DNA from: Neltuma alba
Taxonomy: Eukaryota; Streptophyta; Magnoliopsida; Fabales; Fabaceae
Length of the DNA: 64,000 nucleotides
Direction: 5' to 3'
Assembly (NCBI RefSeq): GCF_004799145.2
Contig: NW_021637613.1
Coordinates: forward strand, 186,001-250,000
Part shown: positions 35,931 to 48,700 of the stretch, piece by piece
How positions within the stretch are numbered: the stretch's first letter is position 1
How the letters are laid out: each line of letters starts with the position of its first letter
Translations under genes and position numbers: made by a program
Notes under the pieces: generated by a model
Database searches by the model: none
Told to the model about the DNA's origin: nothing
Seen by the model: only the letters and a program-made list of their open reading frames with translations

Positions 35931-36174
35931 AAATATAAGATTTAGTTGACTGATTAGAATAAATTAAAGAAATAAGTTAAATTAGTTATTTGTAATAAAT
36001 AAGTGTTATCTTTCCTAAATATCTTTACTAATCAAGTGTATTGGCTTAAACTACCATTATTAGAAGGATTACCTTGAGTAAAAAAATATAAATATAAGAA
36101 ACAAAGTAGATTGGAATCTTATAGTTAGAATCAAAATAAAAGTCAAATAAGATCTCATATTAAAGATCAGAGTT
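35931..36174 (+). mobile_element. Degenerate family A Stowaway-like MITE
   Basis: It shares GATTTAGTTGACTGATTAGA, TTAGTTATTTGTAATAAAT and ATTATTAGAAGGATTACCTT with the copies at 10091 and 17701, in the same orientation. The terminal motifs are worn, so the limits are approximate. Confidence 0.65.
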
Positions 36175-36179
36175 GTATA

Positions 36180-38416
36180 AAAGGAAGTCACAAACATGTT
36201 TCCAGATGGAATCAAAGGACCAACAGTATGATCAAAGGAGCGTGAAAATTTTCATTTATGACCACATTATTCTTTTTCAGTGCATTAATCATCATAAATT
36301 CCAAAGTACTTGTAATAAACAATTGTGATTCTTCTAATATGATCCTCATTCTTAATACCTCTTAAATATAGAATTTATGTCAGATTATAATAATATTTAT
36401 GACAAGTTACTGAAAGTGTTTTTTTTTTAAAAAAAAAACTTAGGTCAGGTCTCTTATATCTATGTCAAATTCTCCAATCACACTTGGTCATATATGTTTT
36501 TTGTTTCATATGAATTTATAATTAAATATTATTAAATGTTAATATTTTAGAAATAGGATATATAATCACGTGTAATTAGAGAACTTGACAAAATAAATAT
36601 AAAAAATCTAATGTAAGTATTGTTCAAAATTTTTATTTAATCTATTTTAAAATAACTTAAGAATAACGCTTCCTACTCTTTTAGAAGGGTTGTTTTGAAA
36701 ATATTTTTTAATTATAGCTGTTGACTAATTTTAATTTTTCACCTGCATTCACGTAATTTAATTAAGAAGTATTAGTAAAAAAATATGAAAAAAAAATTCA
36801 TTAAAAAAATCGTAATTGCAATCGTTAACTACTTGAGTTACCTATTAGATTTCCAATAATGAACTACATTATAGAAGAAATTGTGGTCACATGTGCAAGT
36901 TGCTTTGCAATAATTATTGGGGTATTCATCTTTTTAAAAGAAGTGTTCATCTTGCAAATTTTTAATATGTGTTCTTTAAGCACGGTTTTTTTAAAATAAA
37001 AAGTTTGATAGTTTTAATTAATGATGAGATGAAAAAAATTTTCAATTGTAAAACAATTTTAATGTGCGATTGGACTGTTGGAATATGCAGGAAAACTAAT
37101 CAAAGTATACTCCTGATAATCCTTTTTTTAAACACAAAATTTCACAAATCTTTGCATCTCTTAAACGCTATCAAACTGACAATATGCGAATGAAAATTTC
37201 ATTTTTTAGGCCAAAGAAAGGGAAAAATCAAAGATTGCCTCTGGCCTTCGCCCATTCGCTGCATTAACTATGAAACGGCATTTTTTCGCATTTATTAGCG
37301 TTTTCTTTCATTTGGCAGTTAATGCATGTAAATTTACTTCTTTTGCCATTGATGCATATGAATATGAGTAATTCCAGCTGTAAGTGATAATTCATTGATT
37401 GAACTAAATCTGTAAAAACTCATGTAAATGATACTCCCTCCGTTATTATTTATAAAAATATTTGACCAAATTACGCAAGGAAAAATGTTAGTTAAAAATA
37501 TCATCATCTCCTATACCTCAAAATCAAGTGTTTAAAGGAAACTGAGGTAAAAAATATTAAAAATAAAATTCCCCTTTTCTTTTTCCGTTGATTCAAGCAC
37601 CTCTTAATTGATACAGATAATTATCGTGCAGACAAAACTTTTAGCACCGCTTAAAATTTGAGAAAATCGTTAAAAAAAATTAAAAATTTACAAATTACAT
37701 ATAGAGACCTATTCACAAAATTGTTGTGATTTGCTTATAAATTGTTATGAAAACTTATATTAATGTTGTAATGGGTCCCTATTTACAATTTTTTTTTTAT
37801 TTTTATATGGTCTTTTTTATACGCAGAACAAATTCATGCTGGGAGGGTTCCGTTGAGAGCTGGCAGCAAACGCAGCGAATCAGAGAGTGGCATGTGCATG
37901 TATGCATTAAATTGGGAGAATTGTAATAAAATTCTAAGAACAAAACATAATTATTAAAGAAGCCCTAAAACAACAGTACAGAACAGCATATAATATGATA
38001 ATGATAATTATAATTTTCAGTATTTACTTATCATTAGAAATTTTTTTATAGTTATTTTCTTTGCAAGTCACCTCATTATAATCCTCGCCTTTAAATTTCA
38101 ATCACAATTCAGCCTAAGCCAATGCTGATCACGTGCTCTTCTCCCTCCTCCTCCGTTAGAGAATGTCAAGCCATGGCGGTTCTGTACTTCTGTTGCGTGT
38201 AGCTGACTCCACAAGGCTCTAGTTGATTTGAATATGGAGACGGCTGGCAGATTACTGCAATGACAATCATTTACCTTGTTCTCAGCTTTGAGAAGAGTAA
38301 ATAATAGAATCAGGGGTTGACACCTTCATTGTGCGTGTTTGTATTAGATCAGATTTAGGGGCATTAATGTCTCTTCCTACCGTTTTCTTTCATTACCTTG
38401 TATTTTTATTCATATA
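36180..38416. other. Intergenic spacer without recognisable genes
   Basis: Strongly AT-rich with many long A/T runs. Short ORFs (for example 36969-37193) show no family resemblance. Nothing else is supported. Confidence 0.4.
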
Positions 38417-38531
38417 CTCTTCCGGTCCTAAATATAAAATCTTTATACATACTCGTATATAAGGGTTCCGTTCTAAATATAAGATCCTTAAACATACTAA
38501 TATATAAGGGTCTTATATTTAGAACCGGAAA
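38417..38531. mobile_element. Short foldback MITE, TA-flanked
   Basis: The left end CTCTTCCGGTCCTAAATATA pairs with a right end whose complement reads CCGGTTCTAAATATAAGAC. The interior repeats TATATAAGGGTTCCGTTC and TATATAAGGGTCTTATAT. The ends resemble Stowaway family A (CTCC..CCGGTCCTAA). Confidence 0.6.
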
Positions 38532-38847
38532 AATATTAAACTTAAGAATCTAATCATTGACTTTAATTTAGGTCGTATATTGATGATCCGGTAAGTTTGG
38601 CTACGTTAATCAAGGCGCCTCTAAGTATCTTTCCAAGGTTTACTCTGAACATAACAAAATAGCATGTCTGAAAGTCAGTCTCGTCTTTGATACTACTTCA
38701 CGCGGTATTTTTCAAAGCATTAGATCCATCATTGCAATTCCCAGATTGATCTAGTTATACTACTTTTTCCACGCTGGAGTATACTGTGCACCAACGGATC
38801 AAGCATTTTCTGGCTACAGAACCCACGCCTTTACAATTTTACTTATA

Positions 38848-38917
38848 CTCCTCTGGTTTTAAATATAAGACTCTTATACTAGTATGCATAAGAGTCTTAT
38901 ATTTAAAATTGGAGGAG
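38848..38917. mobile_element. 70-bp near-perfect palindromic MITE, TA-flanked
   Basis: The left arm CTCCTCTGGTTTTAAATATA continues AGACTCTTAT. The right arm is its inverse with about three mismatches. TA lies on both sides (38846-38847 and 38918-38919). The loop is only a few bases. It appears to be a Stowaway-type element reduced to its inverted repeats. Confidence 0.75.
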
Positions 38918-39918
38918 TATTTATTATCAATCAGGCACACCTAAACTTCTCATCTAAACCCAAATGAAGTTTTTTCTTGTCTTCTTTAAATGTTTCCTAT
39001 GCTTTTTTTTTTTTTTTTTGGGTGCCTTTTCGTTTTGAACCATTTTAACGTATTAAAAAATAATAGTCTGAAACTGCTTCTTGCATGCTTCGTCCCAAAG
39101 CCATGTGCATACCTTCTCATCTGATCCGATCCACATATTGCAATCATAGGACCCCTCATCATCCAATCAGATTACGGTATCAGCTTATTATATTCTTCAT
39201 AAAAGTTCCAAATCATATCACTTCTCTTTACTCCAACTGAAATTCAGCGATGCAGAGAATTCTACGCTTTCGCCATGTGAGTCTGTCTCGGTTCCTGAAC
39301 TTCCTATACAGCTGAGATGGCCACATTACTATGTTTTTCTTCCCCTCCTCGAAGCTTCGCCTCTGTCACTCTGCTTCTCTCCCCTCTGTAACCAGTAAGT
39401 CACTGGTTCCAACTTCCTCGCTCTCAATAATTCATCAAAAAATTATAACTTTGTCCCAGATACTTCCCCTTTAAATATCCCATTTATTCTCTTCTGCTCT
39501 GTTTTCCCAACTTGCCCACCTTTAGTGTGATCTGGGTTTTCAATGTTTTATCAGCCTATTTTGAATCTACCAGTTTTAACTGTCCTTTTTGTCCCGGAGC
39601 CACTCATGCATTTGGATGGTGTATTATTCATTTATTTCTATTTTCATTTTTTTAATATGCTAATCAGAAAAACTGTACCTGATTAACTTCCATTCCTCGC
39701 CCACTTCAGCACAGCTGAATTCTAGCTAGCTCTCTTTCGCTGTTAAATGTGCCAACCATGCTTGTTTTTAAGTTCCCTCATTTCCCATTCGCTCATGCTC
39801 TCATCTTCACCAATGTTTGGTCCTTCGGAACACTGTCATTGTAATAGACATGAGTTTTGAACATGGTTGTTTGATTAATGTAGGATGTTATGCTTGAAAA
39901 AAGTGATCGGCCAAAATA

Positions 39919-42239
39919 ATGGGTTGTACTAACTCTGTACACGCACTTGGCAAGAAGAAGAAGAAGACAAGTATCCCTGAAGTGGTGGTTTTTGTTCCCT
40001 CCATCCGATTCCCCCTCCAATCTGATCTTCATAGGGCGCTCAAAGGGCTAGTTCCGGGGGATCTTGCTGACAAGTTCTCTTCCCTTCGGAATCAGATAGT
40101 GCTAGTGGCTGAGGACACTGGTGAGTCACCTCTCCCACTCGAATTCACTCGTTAGCTCTAGTTTTGTGCTCTTTTAATATTTCAACGGTCCTCTGTTCTT
40201 CACTGGTTTCGTGATTTTTATGAAGTTTAATTGATTCTTGTAGGGGGATCTGCCATAGCAGAACTGCGGAGAGCTCTGAATGAATACTTGGCCGTTCTTG
40301 TTGGGCTTACTAAGAAAGGTTTCAGAAACTTAAGCACATCCCTTGCTGCTCCTTTTTTGCCTTCCTTACCTTTCTTAAACGGGTTTTAATTTTCTCATCT
40401 TGCAGAGTATGGTCTCGAGGGATTAATAAAATTCAAGTGGAAAAATTTCCAGGATGGGCGACAAGTATGGCTGTCATCCCAAAACTTTCATCATTATTGA
40501 TCATTTTAGCCCGTTTGACCCGAACGATCAACTCTAACTTGCAGGATAGCTGTGTAGCAAATGCCTGGTTTGAGGTGCTTTCCATAGTTCATCTTATGGC
40601 TATGCTTACACTGTCAGAAGCTGACTCGTTATTGATTCCGAAGGACCATTCAGGATCCGGAATAAGGGTTGTATCTTCAGGTTACGCTTTAATACACAAA
40701 ACTATAATTATTCCACATTATAGAAGGCCGACAACGTGAAACCAGAACCTGTTTGTGCTACCAGATAGCAAGAGGGAAGCAGTGGATTTGTTACTGAAGG
40801 CATCAGGATACCTGCAGTTCTGTGTCAGGGATCTTCTCACTCGAATACCACTTGAAATTAAGTGCGTTTCTCTCTAGCCTCTACATTGCAAGTTTACAAC
40901 CAGAATTGGAGATCTTTTAGACACACTATTAAGCTTTTTCTCAACACAACATGCAGGAAAATTTTACCCCACGGTTTGCAGGATGGTGTATTAGAGGCTT
41001 TATACATTCAAGCACTTGGCCAGGTACTTAAAAACCATCTCCATGCATACCAAATAGCATACCAAAATGGCCATTAAAATTGTCTAGTTGAAATCATGAT
41101 ACTATGAACATGGTTCTTTTTCTCTGCGCGCTTCTGCTAAGATGCAATCATGGCATAAAACCTCCCTTTCTTCACTAAATAATAATCTGCCTTATAGTTT
41201 TGTTATAAACAAGGGATGCTTATAATCGATCATCTGGATGACAATTCAGGGAACAGAAATTCAGCTTGGCCTTGCTGTTGAATGTCAGAACGCAACTTTG
41301 TCGGTGAAGAGAAGGTTGGCATGTGAACAACTGATTTATTTTAGTCAGGTCTTCACCTCCAACCTCCGAATACTTGCTCATCATTAGACTTCTTAACTCA
41401 TTAATTTTATTTTGTAATACGTTCAGATTATCTCGCTAAAGTCTACTGATACATCTTCCCCCCCACTGATATATCTTCTAACTTCGGTTAATTGGAAACT
41501 TTGAAGAGCAGGCTTATCAGTGCTTGTTGGAATGTGGCTTCAACCAAGATTATGGAAAAAAGCATCTCCGGTTCATCAAATGGAAATTCTTGAAGCCAAG
41601 GTTAGTAATTCCATCAACATTCAATAAAATCCAATAATTCGGATGATTAAATACGTGGGTGGCCCATTTTTATAATGTGGCGTCAGGCTGCAGCCTACTA
41701 CTACCATGGCCTGATTCTCGACAAGGATAATGAACCGAGCAATCCCGTTGGTGCTGTGTCTTGTTTTCTTGCTGCAGAAGAACTTCTAGCTGAGAGCAGG
41801 AAGGCCCGCTTAAGCTTTTGTGTTGCAGCTCCAGTGACCAGGTTTTGTGTGATCCTAAGATTTTGTCTGAATTTGTTTTCCAGAAGACTCTTTTTCCTTA
41901 AAATGATTATCTCTCTCTTTGTGAAGGGCTGCTCCCTCTGGGGTGCTATGAAACATTTACAGCAGAAAATTCCTGAAGTTGCATCGAGGAAGTCTCAGAT
42001 GTATGGCTACCTCTTGGAACAAGAGAAGTAAGCAGCTTCGTTTGTTAGAATTTAGCCTAATAAATGCCTTAAATTTCTATGGAAGATGAAAGCGATTGGC
42101 TCACATATGATGCAGGGGTCTCCAAGAATTGCCTGAGCTACCTGATTTTCAACTGTCATTGAGTCCAGATGACTATGAGCTGCCTGAAATAGATGCAGTA
42201 TGGGATAGTGAAGGCTGGGAAAGTCTAGGACAACCTTGA
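39919..42239 (+). CDS. BRO1-domain protein, N-myristoylation motif, two frameshifts
   Basis: Homologue of the plant BRO1-like proteins At1g17940/At1g73390. BRO1 domains bind ESCRT-III-type partners in endosomal sorting. Eleven exons: 39919-40120, 40244-40318, 40406-40464, 40545-40680, 40765-40861, 40957-41023, 41250-41348, 41512-41600, 41687-41841, 41927-42027 and 42116-42239. MGCTNS at the start is a myristoylation/palmitoylation signal. Family blocks: NAWFEVLSIVHLMAMLTLSE, ALGQGTEIQLGLAVE, VKRRLACEQL, AAAYYYHGLILD and LWGAMKHLQQKIPE. Two exons are each one base short for their phase: exon 8 near 41592 (frame needed for LEAK before AAAYYYHG) and exon 10 near 41934-41936 (a CCC run before LWGAM). 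With those bases the protein would be 401 residues. All other junctions are consistent. Assembly error or pseudogene. Confidence 0.85.
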
Positions 42240-43485
42240 AAGAACATCTTAAAGATAGCGAAGAAGATGAGGTTGAAGCCGAAATTAATGATTTTGAGAG
42301 GAATTAGAGACACAGATTGTGAACTGCCACGGAAATCTCCAGTTCGATGGTTGGTTCAGAAGCTTACCATAAAATTGTGGAACGCCTCACTAGAGATAAA
42401 GTTGATACATCAAGCACGAATGAGTTCCTCAAACAATTTGTCAATTAAATTTGGTCATACTCACCAATGATCCAAAAATGAGTCTCGTTTGCCAAAATTC
42501 TTAATCAGTCTCACTCATGATGATTCGTTCAAGGTTTAAGAAATACGCAGCACGTTAAAGTAGGCAACCGGAGCTTTGAAGAACGAGACCAGTTTTCTCA
42601 GCTTTTTGGGTGACTTAGTCAGGATGGAATTTCGTGTGTAAATGACCACATTTCCATGCAATAATTGCATTTTTTTTACTGCGTGATGGAGATGATTTGG
42701 CGTACAGAGCAATAAATAGATATGGGTATGTTCATGTACTAGTAAGCACACTTATCTTTCTATTTTTTTGAACAAAAAACGTGTGACGCTTCTTTTCAAT
42801 TTTTTGAAAAATACATATTAAATTGACCGAGGAGAGGATTATAGCGTTTAGATATCTTAAAGATTATAAAAGTAATTTTTGAGAAGATTGCAAACAGATT
42901 GCAAATAAGGAAAATAATTACTTCTCCAGTCCCATATGAAGATAAAACTTTTGTATTTACATATTCACGTACGGAGGGCGTATTAATTTATTTTATTTTT
43001 TTGGAAAAATATAGGTAGATCCTTTGAAAGGTCTAGCTTTCATTTAAAATTCCTCAAAAGTTCTTACAACCAGTGAAATCAGAACCCTCCACGGGATCAA
43101 GCTTTAAGGGAAAGTGGATGACTTCTTTTGGTCCTTTCGGTAATCGGCACTAAGAAAATAACGAATGGATTGGGGGGGGGGGACAAAATCATGTTTTTAT
43201 GACATATTTACGTGAAGTAGTTTGCCTCAATTTGTAAAAAGACTACTTTTACCCGAACACCTTATTAATAGCATATGCACTTTATGCATGCTGACCAAAC
43301 AGAGCCAGGATGAACAAATTACTCGGAAAGGAGATGAAATTTAACTGATACATATAGAAAGATAAATAGATATATATATATATAAAGAGTACTTGATAAG
43401 TAGCGATTAGAGTGTATATGCAAACGGCAAGCGATAGATAGATACAGATATGATTAACGATATATACATAGAGAGAGAGAGAGAG
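42240..43485. other. Spacer between the BRO1-like and CASP-like genes
   Basis: The start is probable 3' UTR. A run of 12 Gs lies near 43170-43181. Beside it is a worn Tourist-like relic (GTTTTTATGACATATTTACG, then CCCGAACACCTTATTAA). GATA and GA repeats at 43365-43485 border the CASP-like stop codon. Confidence 0.4.
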
Positions 43486-44263
43486 TTAGGTGGCTAGTTG
43501 TGAGGAATAGGAGAGGAAGTTTGAAGGAGCCAAAAGAGTGAGTCCTAAATAGGCAAAGAAGGCCAAATAGGAGAGCGAGAGGGAGACCGCATTGATTCTG
43601 CAGAACTTGGCCACCTTGTCGCATATTGGGTCCCATCCCATATGCGATTCTCCGTACTGCGCCACATATCCTATCGCCGTTCCCGCCGCACACCCTCCCA
43701 TCATCAGCACCATCATCACCTGCAATTCTCTTCATCAACCACTTCACTGAATCGTCCTTTTCATCACTATTTAACTATAATACACAAACACATATGACTT
43801 ACAATATCATGCAAAAACAGTAAGAAACAGTACTGCCTGCGTTGTGGTATTGCCCGGCGTTTCTTCAGAAGCCGAATCACAATCAGAGTGGCCGCGGATG
43901 ATGCACACACTATAGCGTCTGCAGCAACCAAGAATCTGCAGGAGAAAAGAAGGCACGAGTTTTTAACAGACCAGTGTGAAGGATTAGTTAATGGGAAGGT
44001 TCGTTTGAGATTGGAAATTTGGAATATTTAAAATGATACTACTTGAAGGCAGAAGAGTAATAAAAGTGAGCTTGGAGCTGGATCATGAAGACGGTGACGG
44101 TTTGGGAGTTAGTGACTAAGAGTGCAACGGAAATTGCAGTAAACAGAACAGCTAGGCCTCTGAGAATGTGCTGAGCCTTGAAGAACGTCATGTTTTGCGG
44201 TGGTGGGGTTGGGCTTGATGCAGCGACCGCCATGAGCGAATCAGCTTTCCACTGGTCAGCCAT
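43486..44263 (-). CDS. CASP-like membrane protein (CASPL1 type)
   Basis: CASP-like proteins are four-span plasma-membrane proteins related to those that scaffold the Casparian strip. Exons 44043-44263, 43803-43935 and 43486-43719 give 195 residues with consistent phases. Residues 1-28 are a short cytoplasmic N terminus (MADQWKADSLMAVAASS...). TM1 covers HILRGLAVLFTAISVALLVTN. A loop and TM2 (LVAADAIVCASSAATLIVIR) follow, then RLLKKRRA and FLLFLHDIVMMVLMMGGCAA (TM3). The segment AIGYVAQYGESHMGWDPICD is typical of CASPL1 members. TM4 is LSLSYLAFFAYLGLTLLA. A TATAAAG box lies about 90 nt upstream of the ATG. The frame is intact. The subgroup is uncertain. Confidence 0.88.
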
Positions 44264-44351
44264 GTCTCAGCTGCTGAGATCTCCAAGATATGGAGAAGAG
44301 TACAAAACGCAGAAATAAAAAGGCATGAAAATGGAGAGGCAGGGCTTCTGG

Positions 44352-44358
44352 CTTTATA
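44352..44358 (-). promoter_or_regulatory. TATA box of the CASP-like gene
   Basis: TATAAAG on the minus strand, about 90 nt before the start codon at 44263. Confidence 0.55.
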
Positions 44359-44399
44359 GCAAGAAATGAGAACTAGTCTGAGTCCCCTGGGGGGGGGGG

Positions 44400-47300
44400 A
44401 GGGATCACCATTCATGGCTGTGGGGCCGACTGATTCAATGTTGTGAAGAAGATGACAAGGAAGAAAATGTGATGTTGAAGAATTGCAAGTTCCAGATCTG
44501 GCATTATGCCCAAGATATGGGGGCAGCCTATCGGTGTGCATTGCTTGTAAGCCTCAATTGACTCCAACGCCCCAAACACGTATGCTTAGGCCCTACGGGC
44601 GACCAAAAAATGCTGAACATGACCAACAACGCATTCTTGCTGAGGGATACCTATCTCTTAACATGTTAATCATTTGCTACTAGTTAATTGTCAGCAAATA
44701 TATTTATTAATATTACTTGTTAGTTTAAAATGATAAAATTGTTCAAATATGTGAAGAAAGTGACTCGTTCCAAATACTTTATATGTATAAGGTATTAAAA
44801 GTTCAAAGCACAAAATAAATCGTTAATTGTTTTTCTTGACAATTTTGTAGCTAATAGAGATTAATAAAATTAATGATGAAAATAGTGCTACCATCCCTTG
44901 CTTTTTTTTTTTTCTTTTTAGTTATTTGAATAGTCTCGCTTTTATGACAGGAATGATTTAAAATATATAGTTGTTATATTTAAATGATACATTAGGAATT
45001 TATAAACAGTCTTTTCTATTTCAAAGCAGAAATTATTTAAAGAGAAAAGAACAGCTAGTTTGAGCAGTAGACTGAACTTTACAGCACTTTTTGATACGTG
45101 ATTTTTTTTTTTTGTGAACTAGATTTTAGAAAAAAAATTGGCTCATTCACTGTCCAAAGATACATCAACTAACTCTTGACCCTAACTCTATCCAGCATTA
45201 TAAATTAAACTAGGATGGAGGATCTCATTGTTTACGAGCTGAGATCTTAACTTCAAAGTTGTCTTCCCTAGCATTGTGATGTGCTCCAAGGTCGAATCCC
45301 CTCTTTTTGTGAGTGTGTCCAACTCTTTTGCTAGTTGAACTCACAAACAAGGATAATATGTGGTATTTTGTGATTGAGATTGAACAATCTTCTTTATTTT
45401 TTGCATGAGACAATGGGAAGTACAATTTCGTTGTGTACGACGTTACATAATATCACATCTCAATTAGGCATGAGATTGAATTATTTTCAGCTAAATTTTT
45501 GTGAAACTTGACAAATTCTTATTCCAGTGATGAGAAAATCCCTGTTCCTCGTTCTCTCCATTTCCCTGCTTCAGGGCAATTAGCACTTTGAAACTATCGA
45601 AACATAGGATTGGCGCAGCCTATAGGTAACATTTCCTGTCACATTGATTACGTGTCTCACTTGTCATAGTGATGGTAATGAGATAGTCAACCACAATGAA
45701 AGGCGAAAAGCTTGAAGCATTGATAGATACCATTGAAGTCAGCCATGTTGATGACTTGGTCTTGATGTGATGTACACTTACCACCAACAGGGCAGATCCC
45801 CATTCTTTAATATATCCGATTTCCGAGCTTCAAGCAAGTTAAGAGGCCACTTTCACCATACTGTCCATAATACTTCAACAGAGACGAACCACTTCGCGGC
45901 TATATAATAAAGATCAATTGGTCCCTTTTCCACTTTACTTGCTCAGCAAAACCTCGCGCTTCTGGAAGCAAATTTTTCTAAGAAAAAGAAAGAGATTGGA
46001 GTTTCCTGTGAGGCGGTTGGGAGCAAAATCTGTTGCTGCCTTGAAAACGTCTTCTAGTCATCAAGTCTATTGTTTGAAATGTCTAGGGTTGGCACATTTC
46101 TATTTAGCATTGTTGTGTTGCGTGCCCATGTGGATTTTGAATACACAGAATTAAAAGTGTTTATTTAACAAGCGAGAAAAAGGAAAGAGAGACTAGTCAA
46201 CATAAAGATGGATGCAAAAGAAAATGATCATCCCACCTTAAAGCACGAGACATGACTGAGTGTTATTACTCCATATATGTCGCGTGTTTGCCTCACTGGC
46301 TAATGGCTAATGACAAGTTAACTAATAACTATGCAATCAAAATGCATGGAACTGTCACTAGTAAAGTCTGAAGTGACATGCGGCTTTCGAACTAACAAAA
46401 ACATTCATTTCAACGCTACATGCAATTTCTAGTCTTTAGGGGAAAAAAAAATCAAATCAGCCTTACGAGGGAAGCTTGATCATGTGAAGTGGCATCATAA
46501 TAAATGGACACAATGGAAAATTCTAATCTGTTATTTCCTTGAAAGCCTGACACTGACAATTTGGCAATATATTCAAGCGCTTTAATTGTTGGCCCAAAAA
46601 AATGTATTTGGTTTTTAAAGTATTCATGGTAGAAGAAAACTTGGCCCATAAGCGAAAAGCCCAGCCCGGACGAGGGAGAATCACTTCAGAACTGGACAAG
46701 GGGCCGAAGATTTCGGCGATGAAAAAAGCTGTCAAACTCCCAATCACTTATACAAATCAACCACCAAATAGTAAATTGATTAAGCTAGTTAAGTTTCTTC
46801 TGAGGTTAATTTATATAACTCAATTTCACTTGCATGTTTTCTAGTGCATCACGCCCTTGTGTAAGCGATGATGGCGGAACTCCCCCCCCCCCCCAAAAAA
46901 AAAAAACCGGCACGAATATAGAAGACAAGGCATTTTCCGTGTTAATGGCTTGTATACATTATCACGGGAATGAGATTTAGGTATAGTTTATTATATTATT
47001 GAAATAAAAGATTAGCAAAAATTGAGAATATAGAAAGTATGCGCTTTTTAAAAACAGTTTTATCACGACACGACCCTATAATTGGAACGCACATTGCCAC
47101 ATTTGTTATATTCTTTATTAATGATTTCAATCATAAATATGAAAAGAATGTGGGACCGTACGTCAAAAGAAGAAGAAGAAATCTACGCAACGCGAAGTCG
47201 TGAACGTCTTGGCTTTCGCTTGTTCGGTTTTCACTGAGATTTGCAAAAAGGGATCGTCTAAGTTCGAAGCCAAACTGGAAAGTCTGATCCAAGACGGGAC

Positions 47301-48640
47301 ACGTTGGGGGTTGATCATTTTTTCCCCGGTATAATTTAAATTTCAAATAAACCAGCCTATATCTTTATTTGTCTAGTAAGTGTGCTTGTTTGGCGACATA
47401 AAAAAACTAACCAGAGAACAATGAAAGGGGAAAAAAAAGTAAAGATATAAAAGGCAATTAATTCAATAAGAGAAAACAAGTACAAAATTAAAAAAGGCCA
47501 ATATGCTAAAATTGGACATTTTAAACAAAATCTAAATACACCAAATTGATCGCTGGTCGAGCATGAAATAGAAAAAATAAAGAGTTAAATATATTGACAT
47601 CCCTCTATTTTAGTTAAATTACAGAAACTTCTCATCTATTTTGAAAATTTATATAAACCTCTTTTAAAATTAAAACGTATATTACACAAACCTCCCTTAT
47701 ACTTTTAAGATCTTGTTTCCATCCATCTAAGAAACCGTTAGTTGACTGTTAGATTTGACTTTCAAACATTTATTTTGACGAAAATATCCCTATTTAACAT
47801 AAAATGTTATTTAAATATTTATATCTATGAAAAGGTAATTTTTGATACAACAAAAAATAGTTATAATACATGTATTTTCAAAATTTTTAATTTTGATTAT
47901 ATTATAGAATTATATAATTTTAATTCCTCGTAAAATATTAAAATTTAAGGTTTCTTTTAAATAGGCTAGAAAATATTTTGAATTCTTTTTTTTCATCATA
48001 TAATATAAACTATGTAAGTTTAGAAAATTATATAAATCCATTAAATATATAGTTTAAATTTTTTTAAAAAACTGCTGCAAATATTTATAACCTATTTATA
48101 ATCAAAGAATTAATCAAATTTCTAGTCAATTATTTTTTTTACGTTTGCATTAATTAAATTACTCAATTTTTTGGCCCAATATGATGAAAATATTAAACAA
48201 GCAACAATTTGTAAAAATAAAAAATAAAATTAAAGTAAAGGAGAAAATCTTAAATTCTTCAAAATAGTTTTAATTAAAATTTAAGAATTTAGTATTATGA
48301 ACGATAAATTAGTAAATAGAAAGTATTTCAACATAAATTTTAATTAAAAAAATCATCTTTTTAGAATATTGTTAACGAAAAGAGATCCGTATAATTAAGA
48401 TAAAATACAAGAGATATTAAAGTATTTTATTAAAAAAAAAACATAAAGACGCACTTTTGCTTTTCCTGTTTAACTGGTATGAAAATTTTAGACAGCGGTT
48501 TCTGCTCAATCTAAATCAAGAACAAGGTGCTTGAATGATTCTTTATAAGTGATACCAATATTGGGCATGACAAACCTACATTATACGTTCAGGTGTTAAT
48601 TTAGACACGTCAATTATAAGATGCCTCTCAAATGCCGTGA
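44400..48640. other. Gene-poor spacer
   Basis: No gene is supported over about 4.2 kb. An unassigned ORF at 45918-46154 (78 codons, basic) has no recognised domain. A box-B-like AGGTCGAATCCC at 45289-45300 hints at a tRNA-derived fragment, but no box A is evident. C11 followed by As lies near 46885. 47580-48450 is very AT-rich with no coding signal. Confidence 0.4.
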
Positions 48641-48641
48641 C

Positions 48642-48700
48642 GGGGAATCAAATCCCCTTTTTTTTTAAATAAAGAGGTGTAGTTCTTACCGTTGAACCCA
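48642..48700 (-). repeat. Possible tRNA-derived SINE head (Pol III boxes A and B)
   Basis: On the minus strand TGGGTTCAACGG (box A-like, 48689-48700) is followed after about 33 nt by GGATTTGATTCCCC (box B-like, within 48642-48655). The spacing fits a tRNA or SINE promoter. An A-run interrupts the middle. It does not fold as a complete tRNA, so a decayed SINE start is preferred. Confidence 0.35.

Noticed and set aside
43170..43262. Possible Tourist element next to a G12 run
   Set aside because: Only one end (CCCGAACACCTTATTAA) and worn interior are visible; no target duplication.
45918..46154. 78-codon basic ORF
   Set aside because: No domain, no codon or splice support, AT-rich neighbourhood. 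Possible transposon relic but not demonstrable.
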